From NCBI RefSeq assembly GCF_024054565.1, contig NZ_JAMXLR010000026.1, positions 310,001 through 374,000 on the forward strand: 64,000 bases of DNA, in the 5' to 3' direction. The notes beneath the pieces are model-generated. The model saw nothing but the letters and a program-made list of their open reading frames with translations. It was not told the DNA's origin and made no database searches. The position numbers were made by a program, and so were the translations under genes. Shown in pieces: positions 55,434-64,000 of the stretch. Within the stretch, counting starts at the first letter, position 1, and every line of letters begins with the position of its first letter. Origin of the DNA: Aeoliella straminimaris (GTDB lineage: Bacteria; Planctomycetota; Planctomycetia; Pirellulales; Lacipirellulaceae).

Positions 55434-56354
55434 ATGAAACGACGCGACTTTATCACCACCTCGGCCGCCATGGGCGCCGGAGTGCTTGCTCACGGCGCGG
55501 TTCAAGGTCAGGAGCAAAGCAGCGAGGCAAACTCCAGCGACAAGTTCAAGCTTCACTACGCGCCCCACTTTGGCATGTTCAGCCATCTGGCGGGTAACGA
55601 TCCCATCGATCAGCTGAAGTTTGCTGCCGACCAGGGATTCACAGCCTGGGAAGACAACGGCATGAAGGGCAAGCCAGTTGAGTTACAGGAAAAGATCGCC
55701 AAGACGATGGATCAACTTGGCATGAAGATGGGCGTGTTCGTCGCCCACGGCAACTTCTCCAACAAGGCCTTTGTCACCCAGGACAAAGATGCCCGCGCGA
55801 AAGTGGTGCAGGAGATCAAAGACAGCGTGGAGGTTGCCAAACGAGTAAACGCCAAGTGGATGACGGTGGTGCCCGATGGCTACGTCACGAACAAGGAGTG
55901 GGGCTACCAAACGGCTAACTGCGTCGACTTACTGCGCGAATGCGCCGAAGTGCTGGAACCGCACGGTCTGGTGATGGTGCTGGAACCACTCAACTGGTGG
56001 ACGAATCACCCGGGACTATTTCTGCATAAGATTCCGCAGGCGTACGAGATCTGCCGCGCGGTGAACAGCCCCAGCTGCAAGATCCTGTTCGATATCTACC
56101 ACCAGCAGATCCAGGAAGGCAATCTCATTCCCAATATCGATATGGCCTGGAGCGAAATCGGATACTTCCAATGTGGCGACAACCCCGGCCGCAACGAACC
56201 CGGCACCGGCGAAATCAACTACCGGAACGTGTTTAAACACATTCATTCCAAGGGCTTTGAAGGCATCATGGGCATGGAACATGGCAAGAGCCTGCGCGGA
56301 ATCGAAGGCGACCGAGAATTGATCGCCGCCTACCGGCGAGCGGACGATTTTTAG
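55434..56354 (+). CDS. Tat-exported sugar-phosphate isomerase/epimerase-like protein (xylose-isomerase-like TIM barrel)
   Basis: A 306-residue protein with the Tat signal KRRDFITTSAAMGAG. The AP-endonuclease-2/xylose-isomerase-like barrel is recognisable from GFTAWEDNGMKGKPVELQEK, the acidic metal-binding segment VMVLEPLNWWTNHPG, ILFDIYHQQIQEGN, and the ending GMEHGKSLRGIEGDRELI. It is most like hydroxypyruvate isomerase. AAGGA eight bases upstream supports the start. Planctomycetes carry many exported members, likely acting on unusual sugars in the periplasm. Substrate unknown. Confidence 0.87.
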   Translation: MKRRDFITTSAAMGAGVLAHGAVQGQEQSSEANSSDKFKLHYAPHFGMFSHLAGNDPIDQLKFAADQGFTAWEDNGMKGKPVELQEKIAKTMDQLGMKMGVFVAHGNFSNKAFVTQDKDARAKVVQEIKDSVEVAKRVNAKWMTVVPDGYVTNKEWGYQTANCVDLLRECAEVLEPHGLVMVLEPLNWWTNHPGLFLHKIPQAYEICRAVNSPSCKILFDIYHQQIQEGNLIPNIDMAWSEIGYFQCGDNPGRNEPGTGEINYRNVFKHIHSKGFEGIMGMEHGKSLRGIEGDRELIAAYRRADDF

Positions 56355-56436
56355 CGTTGCCGGCTGCGTCGCTTTGGCCGCCAATGGCTGTGCCGTCGGT
56401 GGAACCCCGTCACCCCCGCAAAAGGCCTTCAAAGCG

Positions 56437-56895
56437 ATGAACACTCCCTACCATATTGGTCTGGCGTTCGGTCTGTTTGGTGCAGCGATGTTGGGAGGGG
56501 CACTCGGTTCTAAGAACGTGGCGGCCGCGCCGACCGCTCACGAGTACGAGCTCACGATGGAAGTCGCCCGCACCGCGATGCGGGGGTGGGAGTTGTTCGT
56601 CACGCATGTGCCCGCCGACCTGCAGCGGCACGGCCGATACACGGACACCGACCCGGCCATGCAGGGACGGAATTTCTGGTCCAATGGCATCTGGCCCAAG
56701 CTGGACCGCGACGGCAACGGCCATCACGAGACCCTGTTCGTGGTCCGCGATGGACGCCTGGTTTACTTTGGTAGCCTGGGATCCAAGGGCACCTTCGTCG
56801 ATGTCGCGCGGGAGTTCTCCGCCTACAAGGATCGAAGCGTCCGCGAGTTCCACCAGGCAATGATGAAGCTGGCCCAGTTTCAAGCCGCCGAGTAG
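56437..56895 (+). CDS. Secreted hypothetical protein
   Basis: A 152-residue protein with a signal peptide (IGLAFGLFGAAMLGGALG). The mature part is acidic and contains YTDTDPAMQGRNFWSNGIWP and FVVRDGRLVYFGSLGSKGTF. No family was recognised. It lies 82 bp after the isomerase-like gene on the same strand and could be co-transcribed. The ATG at 56437 is chosen because it opens the signal peptide; the ORF begins 21 codons earlier with no meaningful sequence. Not a known enzyme. Confidence 0.55.
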   Translation: MNTPYHIGLAFGLFGAAMLGGALGSKNVAAAPTAHEYELTMEVARTAMRGWELFVTHVPADLQRHGRYTDTDPAMQGRNFWSNGIWPKLDRDGNGHHETLFVVRDGRLVYFGSLGSKGTFVDVAREFSAYKDRSVREFHQAMMKLAQFQAAE

Positions 56896-57308
56896 CGCCC
56901 CGTGGAGTTTTCCACTTCGGAGAGCCGAAAGTTTCACCTAGACGACGCCCGTGGCGCCCCGTGCCGTTGGGGAATTCTTCGCCATTTGTCGCACCTCCAT
57001 CCGTAAATTCGTTAGCGATTGCCCGCCTCAGGGGACAGCTACGACTTCTCTTGCCACGCGTGGATCTGCGTAAAACCACGGCAATTTCAATATGCAACTT
57101 TGCGCCTAGAAATTGACCTGCGGATAGACGCCGCACCACGTGCGAAAACGCACATCAGTGCACATATCGCATGCCCACGAGAACTGCGCGCCGACCAACA
57201 AGCACGCGTACTGCATGACCTAGTGTCTATTTAGCAAACCTGCGGATGGACCTTTACATGAGTCGAAAGCCGCCGCGGAAACACGCTTTCAGTACGAGGT
57301 ACTCCGGC
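56896..57308. other. Intergenic region before chemosensory operon
   Basis: 413 bp with no gene assigned. A second start for the STAS protein at 57246 lies inside it. Composition is less GC-rich than the flanks around 57030-57250, and several promoter-like AT patches occur, but none has well-spaced boxes. A GAGGT ribosome-binding sequence (57296-57300) precedes the STAS start. Confidence 0.4.
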
Positions 57309-57614
57309 ATGGCATCGACATTCCTTGTGAAACGCAACCGCACTCGGCCCAGTCGCATCGCTCTGAAGGGCGATATCGGCATCGCCTCGGCCAGTGAGCT
57401 GCACGCGGCGCTCATGGAGTTGGCGGATGCGGACGTGTCGGTGAATGTCGACTGCAAAGACGCCACGCACCTGGACGGAGCAATCTGTCAATTGCTAATG
57501 GTGGCCCAACGCAGTTGGCCTGGTGGCACCGACCGCTTCAACCTGGTCAACACCTCCGCAGCGCTCGAGACGCATTTGATGCGTACCGGCGCAACGGAAT
57601 CAACCATGGCCTGA
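57309..57614 (+). CDS. STAS-domain protein, degenerate phosphosite
   Basis: A 101-residue single STAS domain (anti-sigma-factor-antagonist fold): RIALKGDIGIASASELHAAL, then DVSVNVDCKDATHLDGAICQ, then a C-terminal helix. The residue after the conserved Asp is Gly where SpoIIAA-like proteins have the phosphorylatable Ser/Thr (DGAI), so it may bind partners without phosphorylation control. Start is set at 57309 by GAGGT eight bases upstream; 57246 is the alternative. It is the first gene of a chemosensory operon with CheY, CheA, CheW and an MCP, suggesting it links the array to a sigma-factor or nucleotide pathway. That link is inference. Confidence 0.8.
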   Translation: MASTFLVKRNRTRPSRIALKGDIGIASASELHAALMELADADVSVNVDCKDATHLDGAICQLLMVAQRSWPGGTDRFNLVNTSAALETHLMRTGATESTMA

Positions 57615-57672
57615 GCCACGTTACGGATACCGTTCTTCTACATTCCAAGAACTCAGATTTCGCGACTCGATC

Positions 57673-58038
57673 ATGCCCAAGACTGCCCTAGTTGTTGATG
57701 ACTCGCGCTCGCTGCGTGGACTGGTCTGCGACACCCTTCAAGAAGCCGGCTACAAGGTCCTGCAATCGGCCAATGGTCAAGAGGCGCTGGAGACCGTGGC
57801 CAACCATCCAGTCGACTTCGTCATCACCGACGTCAACATGCCGGTGCTCGATGGTATCTCGCTGGTCAAACAACTGCGTACCCAACCGGCACTGCAATAC
57901 GTTCCCATCCTGATTCTCACCACCGAGGCGACAGCCGCGATGAAGAACCGAGGCCGGCTGGCCGGGGCGACGGGATGGATGGTGAAACCTTTCAGCCCTT
58001 CACAACTGATCAACGTCGTATCTCGGATCGTCGCCTAA
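57673..58038 (+). CDS. cheY: CheY-like response regulator
   Basis: A 121-residue single-domain receiver. Acidic pocket Asp9-Asp10 (VVDDSRS), phospho-acceptor Asp53 (VITDVNMPVLDG), Thr in ILTTEAT and Lys in GWMVKPFSPSQL. These residues are intact. No output domain. It would be phosphorylated by the CheA encoded 12 bp downstream. Its target is not known, since no flagellar or pilus genes are in the window. Confidence 0.92.
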   Translation: MPKTALVVDDSRSLRGLVCDTLQEAGYKVLQSANGQEALETVANHPVDFVITDVNMPVLDGISLVKQLRTQPALQYVPILILTTEATAAMKNRGRLAGATGWMVKPFSPSQLINVVSRIVA

Positions 58039-58050
58039 GGAGTATGCGCC

Positions 58051-61000
58051 GTGACCACAAACGTGAAAAACTATCGAGAAATCTTCTTCGAAGAAACCTT
58101 CGAGCATCTGGCGGAGGTGGAAGCCGGACTGCTCGGTCTCGAACACGACCCCGACGACTCGAGTCTGCTCGACCAGGTCTTCCGGGGAGTTCACTCCATC
58201 AAGGGGGGGGCTGCTACGTTTGGTATCGACTCGGTGGCCGACTTCTCCCATTCGCTGGAGAACCACCTCGATAAGCTTCGCACTGGCGAACGACGAAACG
58301 ACACCGACTCGTCCGAGGCGTTGCTTCGTTCGGTCGACTGCTTGCGGGCACTAGTAGATGCGGCGCTGCAGGAGTCGGAGCCGGACGGCGAAACCTCCAA
58401 GAACATCGCCGAAATCACTCATACCCTTGCACAGTGCCATGGCACCGCGGCAGCCACGGACGCTGGCCCCCAACCGGCGCCGGCCAATACAAATCAGGCC
58501 GACACGCATACCACCACGACCTGGCGAATCGAGTTTGCGCCCGGACCGGACGCCTTCCAGAACGGGCTCGACCCAACGCTCATCTGGCGCGAGCTTGACG
58601 GTTTGGGCGAACTGAGCGTGCAACTGGACGACTCGCATCTTCCCAACCTGGCGGAGCTCGACCCCACCAGGTGTCACCTGGCCTGGCAGGCCACTTTGGT
58701 AACCGACCAATCTAAAGACGAAATCGAACAGGCGTTCTTTTTTCACGCCGACGATGCCGAGCTGGTGATCGAACCCGTCACCGCATCGCCTGCAAGAACC
58801 ACGGCGCCAACCGAGGACTCCACCGCAGATTCGGCGCCTGCCAAACGGCAGACATTCGGCGACTGGTTGGTGCAACGTAGAGTTGTGTCTGCGTCGCAAA
58901 TGCTCAAGGCGCTTGACCTGCAGTACAAGAACCGCATTCCCGTGGGCCAGCTTGCCCTGAGGGAAGGGGCAATGAACGTCGACCAGGTGTTCGAAACGCT
59001 CGAATGGGGATCGGTTAACGGCGAAAGGTTCGGCGAGACAGCCATTTCACGAGGCTTTCTCACCGCCGACGGACTCGCAAAACTGTTGGACTTGCAGGTT
59101 CACGAACTACCGTCGATCTGCGAAGAGCTAATCGCCGTGGGCGCAACCACGGCCGAGTTTTTGGAGCAAGAGCAGCACGCGTTTCGCGACGCGGGTGGAG
59201 TGATCCCGCCCGGCGAGGAGTTCACCACTCCCCCGCCCTGCAACGAGCCCATCGCTCACGCGGCGTCCCAGGCACCCGCTGACAAGCAGGCCAAGCCGGC
59301 TGTGAATCTGGAGATGCTCAAACAGAACAGCGAACTGATTGGCGACTTTCTCAGCGATTGCCGCGAGCATCTGGAAGAAGCCGAGCAGCAAGCGCTTCAG
59401 ATGGAGGCCGACTCCACCTCCGAAGAACAGTTGCACGCCCTGTACCGCGCGTTCCACACCATCAAGGGGGTCGCGAGTTTTGTTGGCCTCACGCAGATCA
59501 CCGAACTTGCCCACGCGGCGGAAGACGTGCTGAACATGGCCCGCGAAGGACAACTTTGTCTGACCGGCGAAGCCTTCGAACTGGTCCTCGCCAGCCTCGA
59601 TAGCCTGCGGCGACTGGCCGACGGGGTGCCCGACCTGCTGGAGTGTGACGAATCGCCTCCGGCCGATGCCAATGCCCTGCAACTGATGTACAACCTGAAG
59701 GCCGTGGCCACAGGGCAACAACCGGCTGCCGCCAGCACGCCAGTGCCTGCTGCCCCAGCACCAGTCTGCGAGTCTACCGCGGCGCAGATGGAACCCACCA
59801 GAGCGTCAGAGCCCGTCGAGCCTGGCGTGCCGGCTCCCGTCGCCAGCGGATCCGATCCCGCCGACGCGTCGCCCGCCAGCAAGGCGAAGGCCCACAGTCA
59901 CGACATGAAGGAAACGGTGCGCGTGGATCGCAGCCGGCTGGATCAACTGGTGGATATGATCGGCGAGTTGGTGATTGGCGAAGCGATGGTCCGCCAGGAG
60001 GTTGCCGAGCTGCAAGATGAAACCGAACTGGAATCGGTCGCCCAGTTGGGTCGCACCGTGCGGGAACTTCAGGAGATGAGCCTGTCGCTCCGCATGGTGC
60101 CCATCGCGGCGACCTTCCAGAAGATGCACCGCATCGTAAGAGACGTATCGCGGAAGCTCGGCAAACAGGTGAACTTCCAGGTTGAAGGAGAAGAGACCGA
60201 GCTGGACAAGACCATGGTCGACCAGCTCGGCGACCCGCTGATGCACATGGTGCGCAACGCGGTCGACCACGGCGTCGAAATGCCCAACGACCGAACCGCA
60301 GCTGGCAAACCGGCTGAAGGCAACGTCACGCTGCGTGCTTTCCTGCGGAACGGCAATTTCTACATCGAACTTGTCGACGACGGTCGCGGCCTGGATCGAG
60401 ATCGAATATTGCAGAAGGCCGTGGAGCGGGGCGTCGTGCAACAGGCCGACTGCGAACAGATACCGGACGCCGAGGTGTGGATGCTGGTATTCGCCCCCGG
60501 CTTCTCGACCGCCGCCGTGGTAACCGACGTCTCGGGACGAGGGGTAGGAATGGACGTAGTGAAACGCGCCATCGAAGCCCTGAACGGCTCCATCGAGGTC
60601 GAAAGCGCTGCCGGACAAGGCAGTGTCTTCCGCGTCCGCCTGCCACTGACCATGGCCATCGTCGACGGACTGTCGGTGAGCCTGGGCAGCGAGACCTTTA
60701 TCCTGCCGCTGGTCTCCGTGGTCGAGTCGGTGCGGCCACAGGTCCACGAGGTGAAGACGGTTGTCGGACGTGGTGAAGTGGTGCAGGTCCGCGAGGAGAC
60801 CATCCCGCTGGTTCGCCTGCACCGCGTGTTCAACCGACCGGCCCGCGAACTCGACCCGACCCGCGCACTGGTGGTGATCGTCGAGTCCGACGGACGCCGC
60901 CTGGCAGTGCTGGTCGACGAACTGCAGGGACAGGTTCAAGCCGTGATGAAGAGCCTGGAAACCAACTACAACAAGGTGCCCGGCATCGCCGGCGCAACGA

Positions 61001-61131
61001 TTCTGGGAAATGGCGAGGTGGCTTTCATCCTCGACGTACAAGGCATCGCAAAACTGCATGCCAATACTAGTTACGGTCGGGTGCCGGTTGGCAACTCGAC
61101 TATTGAGATTGCTCGAGAAGAAAGTGAGTAA
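58051..61131 (+). CDS. cheA: Chemotaxis histidine kinase CheA with two Hpt domains and inserted GspE-N-like domain
   Basis: A 1026-residue CheA. Hpt1 (about 7-110) has His48 (VHSIKGGAATFG). Residues about 268-385 hold two tandem repeats resembling the GspE/PilB N-terminal domain (MshEN-type), e.g. GDWLVQRRVVSASQMLKALD. A second Hpt (about 425-540) has His469 (FHTIKGVASF). A Pro/Ala-rich linker, P3 dimerisation (RVDRSRLDQLVDMIGELV) and HATPase (PLMHMVRNAVDHGVE, VSGRGVGMDVVK) follow, then a CheW-like C-terminus. Start is GTG at 58051, supported by AAGGAG eight bases upstream. It sits between cheY and cheW. The extra repeat region is unusual for CheA. Confidence 0.92.
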   Translation: MTTNVKNYREIFFEETFEHLAEVEAGLLGLEHDPDDSSLLDQVFRGVHSIKGGAATFGIDSVADFSHSLENHLDKLRTGERRNDTDSSEALLRSVDCLRALVDAALQESEPDGETSKNIAEITHTLAQCHGTAAATDAGPQPAPANTNQADTHTTTTWRIEFAPGPDAFQNGLDPTLIWRELDGLGELSVQLDDSHLPNLAELDPTRCHLAWQATLVTDQSKDEIEQAFFFHADDAELVIEPVTASPARTTAPTEDSTADSAPAKRQTFGDWLVQRRVVSASQMLKALDLQYKNRIPVGQLALREGAMNVDQVFETLEWGSVNGERFGETAISRGFLTADGLAKLLDLQVHELPSICEELIAVGATTAEFLEQEQHAFRDAGGVIPPGEEFTTPPPCNEPIAHAASQAPADKQAKPAVNLEMLKQNSELIGDFLSDCREHLEEAEQQALQMEADSTSEEQLHALYRAFHTIKGVASFVGLTQITELAHAAEDVLNMAREGQLCLTGEAFELVLASLDSLRRLADGVPDLLECDESPPADANALQLMYNLKAVATGQQPAAASTPVPAAPAPVCESTAAQMEPTRASEPVEPGVPAPVASGSDPADASPASKAKAHSHDMKETVRVDRSRLDQLVDMIGELVIGEAMVRQEVAELQDETELESVAQLGRTVRELQEMSLSLRMVPIAATFQKMHRIVRDVSRKLGKQVNFQVEGEETELDKTMVDQLGDPLMHMVRNAVDHGVEMPNDRTAAGKPAEGNVTLRAFLRNGNFYIELVDDGRGLDRDRILQKAVERGVVQQADCEQIPDAEVWMLVFAPGFSTAAVVTDVSGRGVGMDVVKRAIEALNGSIEVESAAGQGSVFRVRLPLTMAIVDGLSVSLGSETFILPLVSVVESVRPQVHEVKTVVGRGEVVQVREETIPLVRLHRVFNRPARELDPTRALVVIVESDGRRLAVLVDELQGQVQAVMKSLETNYNKVPGIAGATILGNGEVAFILDVQGIAKLHANTSYGRVPVGNSTIEIAREESE

Positions 61132-61136
61132 GCGAC

Positions 61137-61637
61137 ATGGCCGATAGTATGACGCTAAGCAACGCCCCTGATGCGGGTTTCGCGGCTGACGGCGAACAGT
61201 TCTTGACGTTTACCGTTCAAGAGGAGGAGTACGGCATCGACATCCTGCGGGTGCAGGAGATCAAAGGCTTCACTGCCGTGCGGCCCATTCCCAACGCCCC
61301 CGCATACGTCAAAGGAGTGATTAACCTGCGTGGAACCGTCGTGCCGATCGTCGATCTGCGCAGCCGCTTCGCCATGGACATCGAGGAATACACGCAGTTC
61401 ACCGTAATTATTGTAGTCAGCGTCGGCGACAAGGTCGTCGGCTTGATTGTCGATGCCGTATCGGACGTCTTGAACATTCCCAAGGGAGAGGTCGTCGAAG
61501 CTCCGGAAATGGGAGGCGATGTCGACACGACGTTCTGCGCCGGCATGGCAAAAGTTGGCGAGAAGCTGGTCCTTCTGCTGAACATCGACAAGCTGGTAAA
61601 CAACGAAGCCATGCAAAAACTCGAGGGTGCTGCCTAA
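61137..61637 (+). CDS. cheW: Chemotaxis coupling protein CheW
   Basis: A 166-residue CheW domain protein. Landmarks: QFLTFTVQEEEYGIDILRVQ, IPNAPAYVKGVINLRGTVVP, and VGLIVDAVSDVLNIPKGEVV. It scaffolds CheA to the receptor. Its ATG lies 5 bp after the cheA stop, so the genes are co-transcribed and probably co-translated. An unusual N-terminal extension of about 20 residues precedes the fold. Confidence 0.96.
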   Translation: MADSMTLSNAPDAGFAADGEQFLTFTVQEEEYGIDILRVQEIKGFTAVRPIPNAPAYVKGVINLRGTVVPIVDLRSRFAMDIEEYTQFTVIIVVSVGDKVVGLIVDAVSDVLNIPKGEVVEAPEMGGDVDTTFCAGMAKVGEKLVLLLNIDKLVNNEAMQKLEGAA

Positions 61638-61711
61638 CAGTACGCTCTTCAAATTTCCCCACCCGCCAGCATGCCAGACGGGAACTCCAACATACATAAA
61701 GGTGCAAATCC

Positions 61712-63334
61712 ATGGCGACAAAAAGCCATACCAAGTCTTGGTTCCGAAATACTAGTGCACGCGTCAAGCTGCTCGGCTCGTTTTTGATCGTTAGCGGTCT
61801 ACTAAGTGCCGCCTGCATCGTGGCCGTCGTCAAGATGGGGGCCATCAACACCATGTTGAACGGTCTCTACGAGCGAGAACTTGTCGGTCTCTCCGCCTGC
61901 CAGCAGGCCACAATCAATCTGACCAAGGCGCAGTGCGCCGTTCGCAACGTTCTGCTCACGGACGATCCGAACCGGATGCGCGAACAAGACGAAGAATGCG
62001 AAAAGTTTCTTAGTGAGTTTGCGGACAATCTGCAAGTCGTAAAGGACACCACCAAGGACCCCCAGATCATCAAGCTGACCGCCGACGCCGACACAGCCTT
62101 TGCTGGCTACAAGCAGGCCGCTCGCGAAGTGAACGAGGCCTGCCTGCAGGCGGACAAGGAGAAGGCACAAGAAGTGGTTGTTCAGGCCCGCGATGTAGTC
62201 GCTACGGTCAACAAGGTGATGAACGACCTCTGCGAACGTAAGAAACAACTCGCGGCAAAATCGTACGAAGCCAGCAACGCGGCTTACTCGTTCGCCTTCC
62301 ATCTGACGATTAGCTGCGTCGTCATTGGCTTCCTGGTCAGCATCGTTCTGGGATGGTGGATCTCTCGTTGGTTCACGAAGGCCTTGCTCGAAGTGGACCG
62401 CATCGCCCACACCCTGTCAGCCGCTTCCGAACAGTTGGCCTCGGCCAGCGAGGAACTGTCCAGCGGCGCCCAAGAACAGGCGAGCAGCCTGGAAGAGACG
62501 GCGGCCAGCCTGGAGGAGATTACTGGTACCGTTCAGCAGAACGCCGACAACGCGCAGCAGGCCAACCAGCTTTCGGCTGGCGCACGTGATGTTGCCGAGA
62601 AAGGTGGCGAAGTCACCCAGCGTGCCGTGTCGGGCATGAGTGAGATCAACTCCGCGTCGAACAAGATCGCGGACATTATCACCACCATCGACGAAATCGC
62701 GTTCCAGACCAACTTATTGGCCCTGAACGCCGCGGTGGAAGCCGCTCGCGCCGGGGAGCAGGGCCGGGGTTTCGCGGTCGTGGCCGGCGAAGTTCGCAAC
62801 CTGGCCCAGCGGAGTGCTGGCGCCGCCAAGGAGATCAAGTCACTGATTCAGGACTCGGTGAACAAGGTCGAGGCTGGTTCGAGCCTGGTCAACCAGTCGG
62901 GTCAAACGTTGGACGAAATTGTCTCCAGCGTAAAACGCGTCACCGATATCGTCGGCGAGATCGCCGCGGCGTCGCGCGAACAAGCCACCGGTATCGAGCA
63001 AGTGAACCAGGCCATCACGCAGATGGATCAGGTTACGCAGAGCAATGCCTCGCAAACCGAAGAGCTATCGAGCACCGCCGAATCGCTCTCCGCTCAGGCC
63101 CGTTACCTGCAGGAAGTGGTGGCCCAGTTTAATCTGACCAAGAACCAGGCAGACGGATCTACGGCCCAAAGTCGCGGGCCCGCCAAGGCGCCGGCTGCAT
63201 CAATGCCCAAACGTAGACCGGGACGAAACACATCGGTGCCGGTGGAACACTTCGGCTTCGACAGCCCCGCCGAACGCGAACTCCAGCCAGTCGGTGGCGG
63301 AGATGAAAACCTCGGCGATTTTGAAGAATTTTAA
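61712..63334 (+). CDS. Methyl-accepting chemotaxis protein, HAMP-less
   Basis: A 540-residue receptor. The N-terminal helix at about 20-42 is followed by a four-helix-bundle sensor (about 45-190, with [18 protein letters not shown]) and the second membrane helix (about 195-220). The signalling tip [20 protein letters not shown] with [20 protein letters not shown] is intact. No HAMP domain is seen: the second helix runs almost directly into the adaptation bundle ([19 protein letters not shown]). The tail ends [11 protein letters not shown], without the classical NWETF pentapeptide. It senses an unknown ligand and activates CheA through CheW. Confidence 0.93.
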   Translation: MATKSHTKSWFRNTSARVKLLGSFLIVSGLLSAACIVAVVKMGAINTMLNGLYERELVGLSACQQATINLTKAQCAVRNVLLTDDPNRMREQDEECEKFLSEFADNLQVVKDTTKDPQIIKLTADADTAFAGYKQAAREVNEACLQADKEKAQEVVVQARDVVATVNKVMNDLCERKKQLAAKSYEASNAAYSFAFHLTISCVVIGFLVSIVLGWWISRWFTKALLEVDRIAHTLSAASEQLASASEELSSGAQEQASSLEETAASLEEITGTVQQNADNAQQANQLSAGARDVAEKGGEVTQRAVSGMSEINSASNKIADIITTIDEIAFQTNLLALNAAVEAARAGEQGRGFAVVAGEVRNLAQRSAGAAKEIKSLIQDSVNKVEAGSSLVNQSGQTLDEIVSSVKRVTDIVGEIAAASREQATGIEQVNQAITQMDQVTQSNASQTEELSSTAESLSAQARYLQEVVAQFNLTKNQADGSTAQSRGPAKAPAASMPKRRPGRNTSVPVEHFGFDSPAERELQPVGGGDENLGDFEEF

Positions 63335-63351
63335 CGGTCTGTAGTATTTAC

Positions 63352-63395
63352 CTCCCCCAGCGAACGGCGGAATGCGGTTCGTTGGGGGAGTTTTT
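63352..63395 (+). terminator. Intrinsic terminator after the receptor gene
   Basis: Arms CTCCCCCAGCGAAC (63352-63365) and GTTCGTTGGGGGAG (63377-63390) pair over 14 positions with a single G-U, followed by TTTTT. It lies between the MCP gene and cheR on the same strand. Confidence 0.85.
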
Positions 63396-63424
63396 GAAAT
63401 CCAAGGTTCTGAGCAGCGACGCAC

Positions 63425-64000
63425 ATGCAAACCGTGGGCAGTGACACCATTGATCTCTACAACATCGGCGACACCGAGTTCGGCACGTTGCGTGAAATGC
63501 TTTACCGCGAGACCGGGGTATCGCTGAGCGATTCGAAGCGCGCTTTGGTCTGCTCGAGGTTGGCCCGGCGTCTGCGTCACCTGCACTTGTCGTCCTATGC
63601 CGACTATATCGAGCATCTCTCCCAGCGAGACAGAGGCAGCGAACTACAGATGCTGGTTAACTGCCTCACCACGAACAAGACCGAGTTTCTCCGCGAGCCG
63701 CATCACTTCGACTTCCTGCGAGACGTGGTGATATCGGAAGCACGAAAACGAGCCGAGACCGGCGCACCGCGCCGTCTCCGCATCTGGAGTGCCGCCTGCT
63801 CGGAAGGCGACGAACCCTACACGATCGCCATGACACTGCTGGACAACCTGCCAAAGAACGAATCGTGGGACGTACGGATTCTCGCCAGCGACATCAACAC
63901 CGAAGTGCTCAGCATCGCCCAGGCGGGTGAGTACCCGATGGAGAAGTTTGCGCCGCTGCCGGACGACTGGAAGAAGAAGTACGTACGCCGTGGCACAGGC
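63425..64000 (+). CDS. cheR: Chemotaxis methyltransferase CheR, 5' part
   Basis: 192 codons to the right edge, with no stop. The N-terminal helical domain (FGTLREMLYRETGVSLSDSK, CSRLARRLRHLHLSSYADYI) and the beginning of the SAM-binding domain (TEFLREPHHFDFLRDVV, then IWSAACSEGDEPYTIAMTLL, then ILASDINTEVL) are the CheR signatures. It methylates receptor glutamates for adaptation. The SAM loop reads CSEGDEPY where many CheR proteins have CSTGEEPY, a conservative difference. It lies downstream of a strong terminator, so it likely has its own promoter. Confidence 0.93.
   Translation, partial: MQTVGSDTIDLYNIGDTEFGTLREMLYRETGVSLSDSKRALVCSRLARRLRHLHLSSYADYIEHLSQRDRGSELQMLVNCLTTNKTEFLREPHHFDFLRDVVISEARKRAETGAPRRLRIWSAACSEGDEPYTIAMTLLDNLPKNESWDVRILASDINTEVLSIAQAGEYPMEKFAPLPDDWKKKYVRRGTG

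Noticed and set aside
59806..61059. 417-codon minus-strand frame opposite cheA
   Set aside because: It overlaps the CheA HATPase and CheW-like domains, which are intact on the plus strand.
57309..64000. Reading the chemosensory operon as a flagellar motility locus
   Set aside because: No fli, flg, mot or pil gene is present, and the STAS protein points to another output; the rest of the locus is beyond the window.
1..64000. Mobile element, CRISPR array, prophage or rRNA operon
   Set aside because: No transposase, integrase, spaced direct repeats, phage structural gene or rRNA core sequence was found.

Overview
The window reads as chromosomal DNA of a planctomycete, most likely order Pirellulales. 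GC content is high (about 60% by eye). Several genes carry planctomycete hallmarks: a LEPR-XLL-type N-terminus on an SdrD-B/DUF11 surface protein, a BBP7-type outer-membrane barrel, a PEP-CTERM protein with a dockerin-like stretch, Tat-exported Gfo/Idh/MocA and sugar-isomerase proteins, a bacterial GH3 protein, and a giant Ser/Thr-kinase/histidine-kinase hybrid. No rRNA, CRISPR array, transposase, integrase or phage gene was seen. One tRNA gene, tRNA-Ser(GCU), is present.

Layout. 1-5250: the tail of a receiver-like protein, a small membrane protein, a SAM methyltransferase, a YiaV/YiaW-type pair (HlyD-like adaptor plus DUF3302) and a zinc-ribbon membrane protein. 5363-9237: DNA polymerase III delta prime, a membrane pyrophosphatase of the K+-dependent type, and tRNA-Ser with promoter and terminator. 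9319-24274: cell envelope and export, with an ABC-2 exporter plus adaptor, the SdrD/DUF11 surface protein, the BBP7 barrel, and a divergent TolC/MacA/MacB-like tripartite efflux operon. 24594-35614: signalling, with a stand-alone Hpt protein, an HD-GYP response regulator, a FadL-type porin, a hotdog-methyltransferase fusion and the 1968-residue hybrid kinase. 35640-42698: an aldo/keto reductase and GH13 alpha-glucan hydrolase pair, the PEP-CTERM protein, and a Gfo/Idh/MocA oxidoreductase.

42703-51467: the most intriguing block. A divergent ATP-grasp ligase faces a same-strand run of fatty acid desaturase, ketopantoate-reductase-like enzyme, GH3 acyl-amido synthetase, NAD(P)-dependent epimerase/dehydrogenase, enolase-superfamily (dipeptide-epimerase-like) enzyme and alpha/beta hydrolase. 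I infer a pathway that builds a modified, probably unsaturated, acyl-amide lipid; no product can be read from the sequence. TsaD follows.

52680-64000: a thioredoxin-fold secreted protein, a PhoX/DUF839 Tat protein, a xylose-isomerase-like TIM-barrel protein and a small secreted protein, then a chemosensory operon (STAS, CheY, double-Hpt CheA, CheW, HAMP-less MCP). A strong terminator separates it from cheR, which runs off the right edge. The hybrid kinase, the free Hpt protein and the HD-GYP regulator could form one phosphorelay ending in cyclic-di-GMP breakdown. That link is inference.
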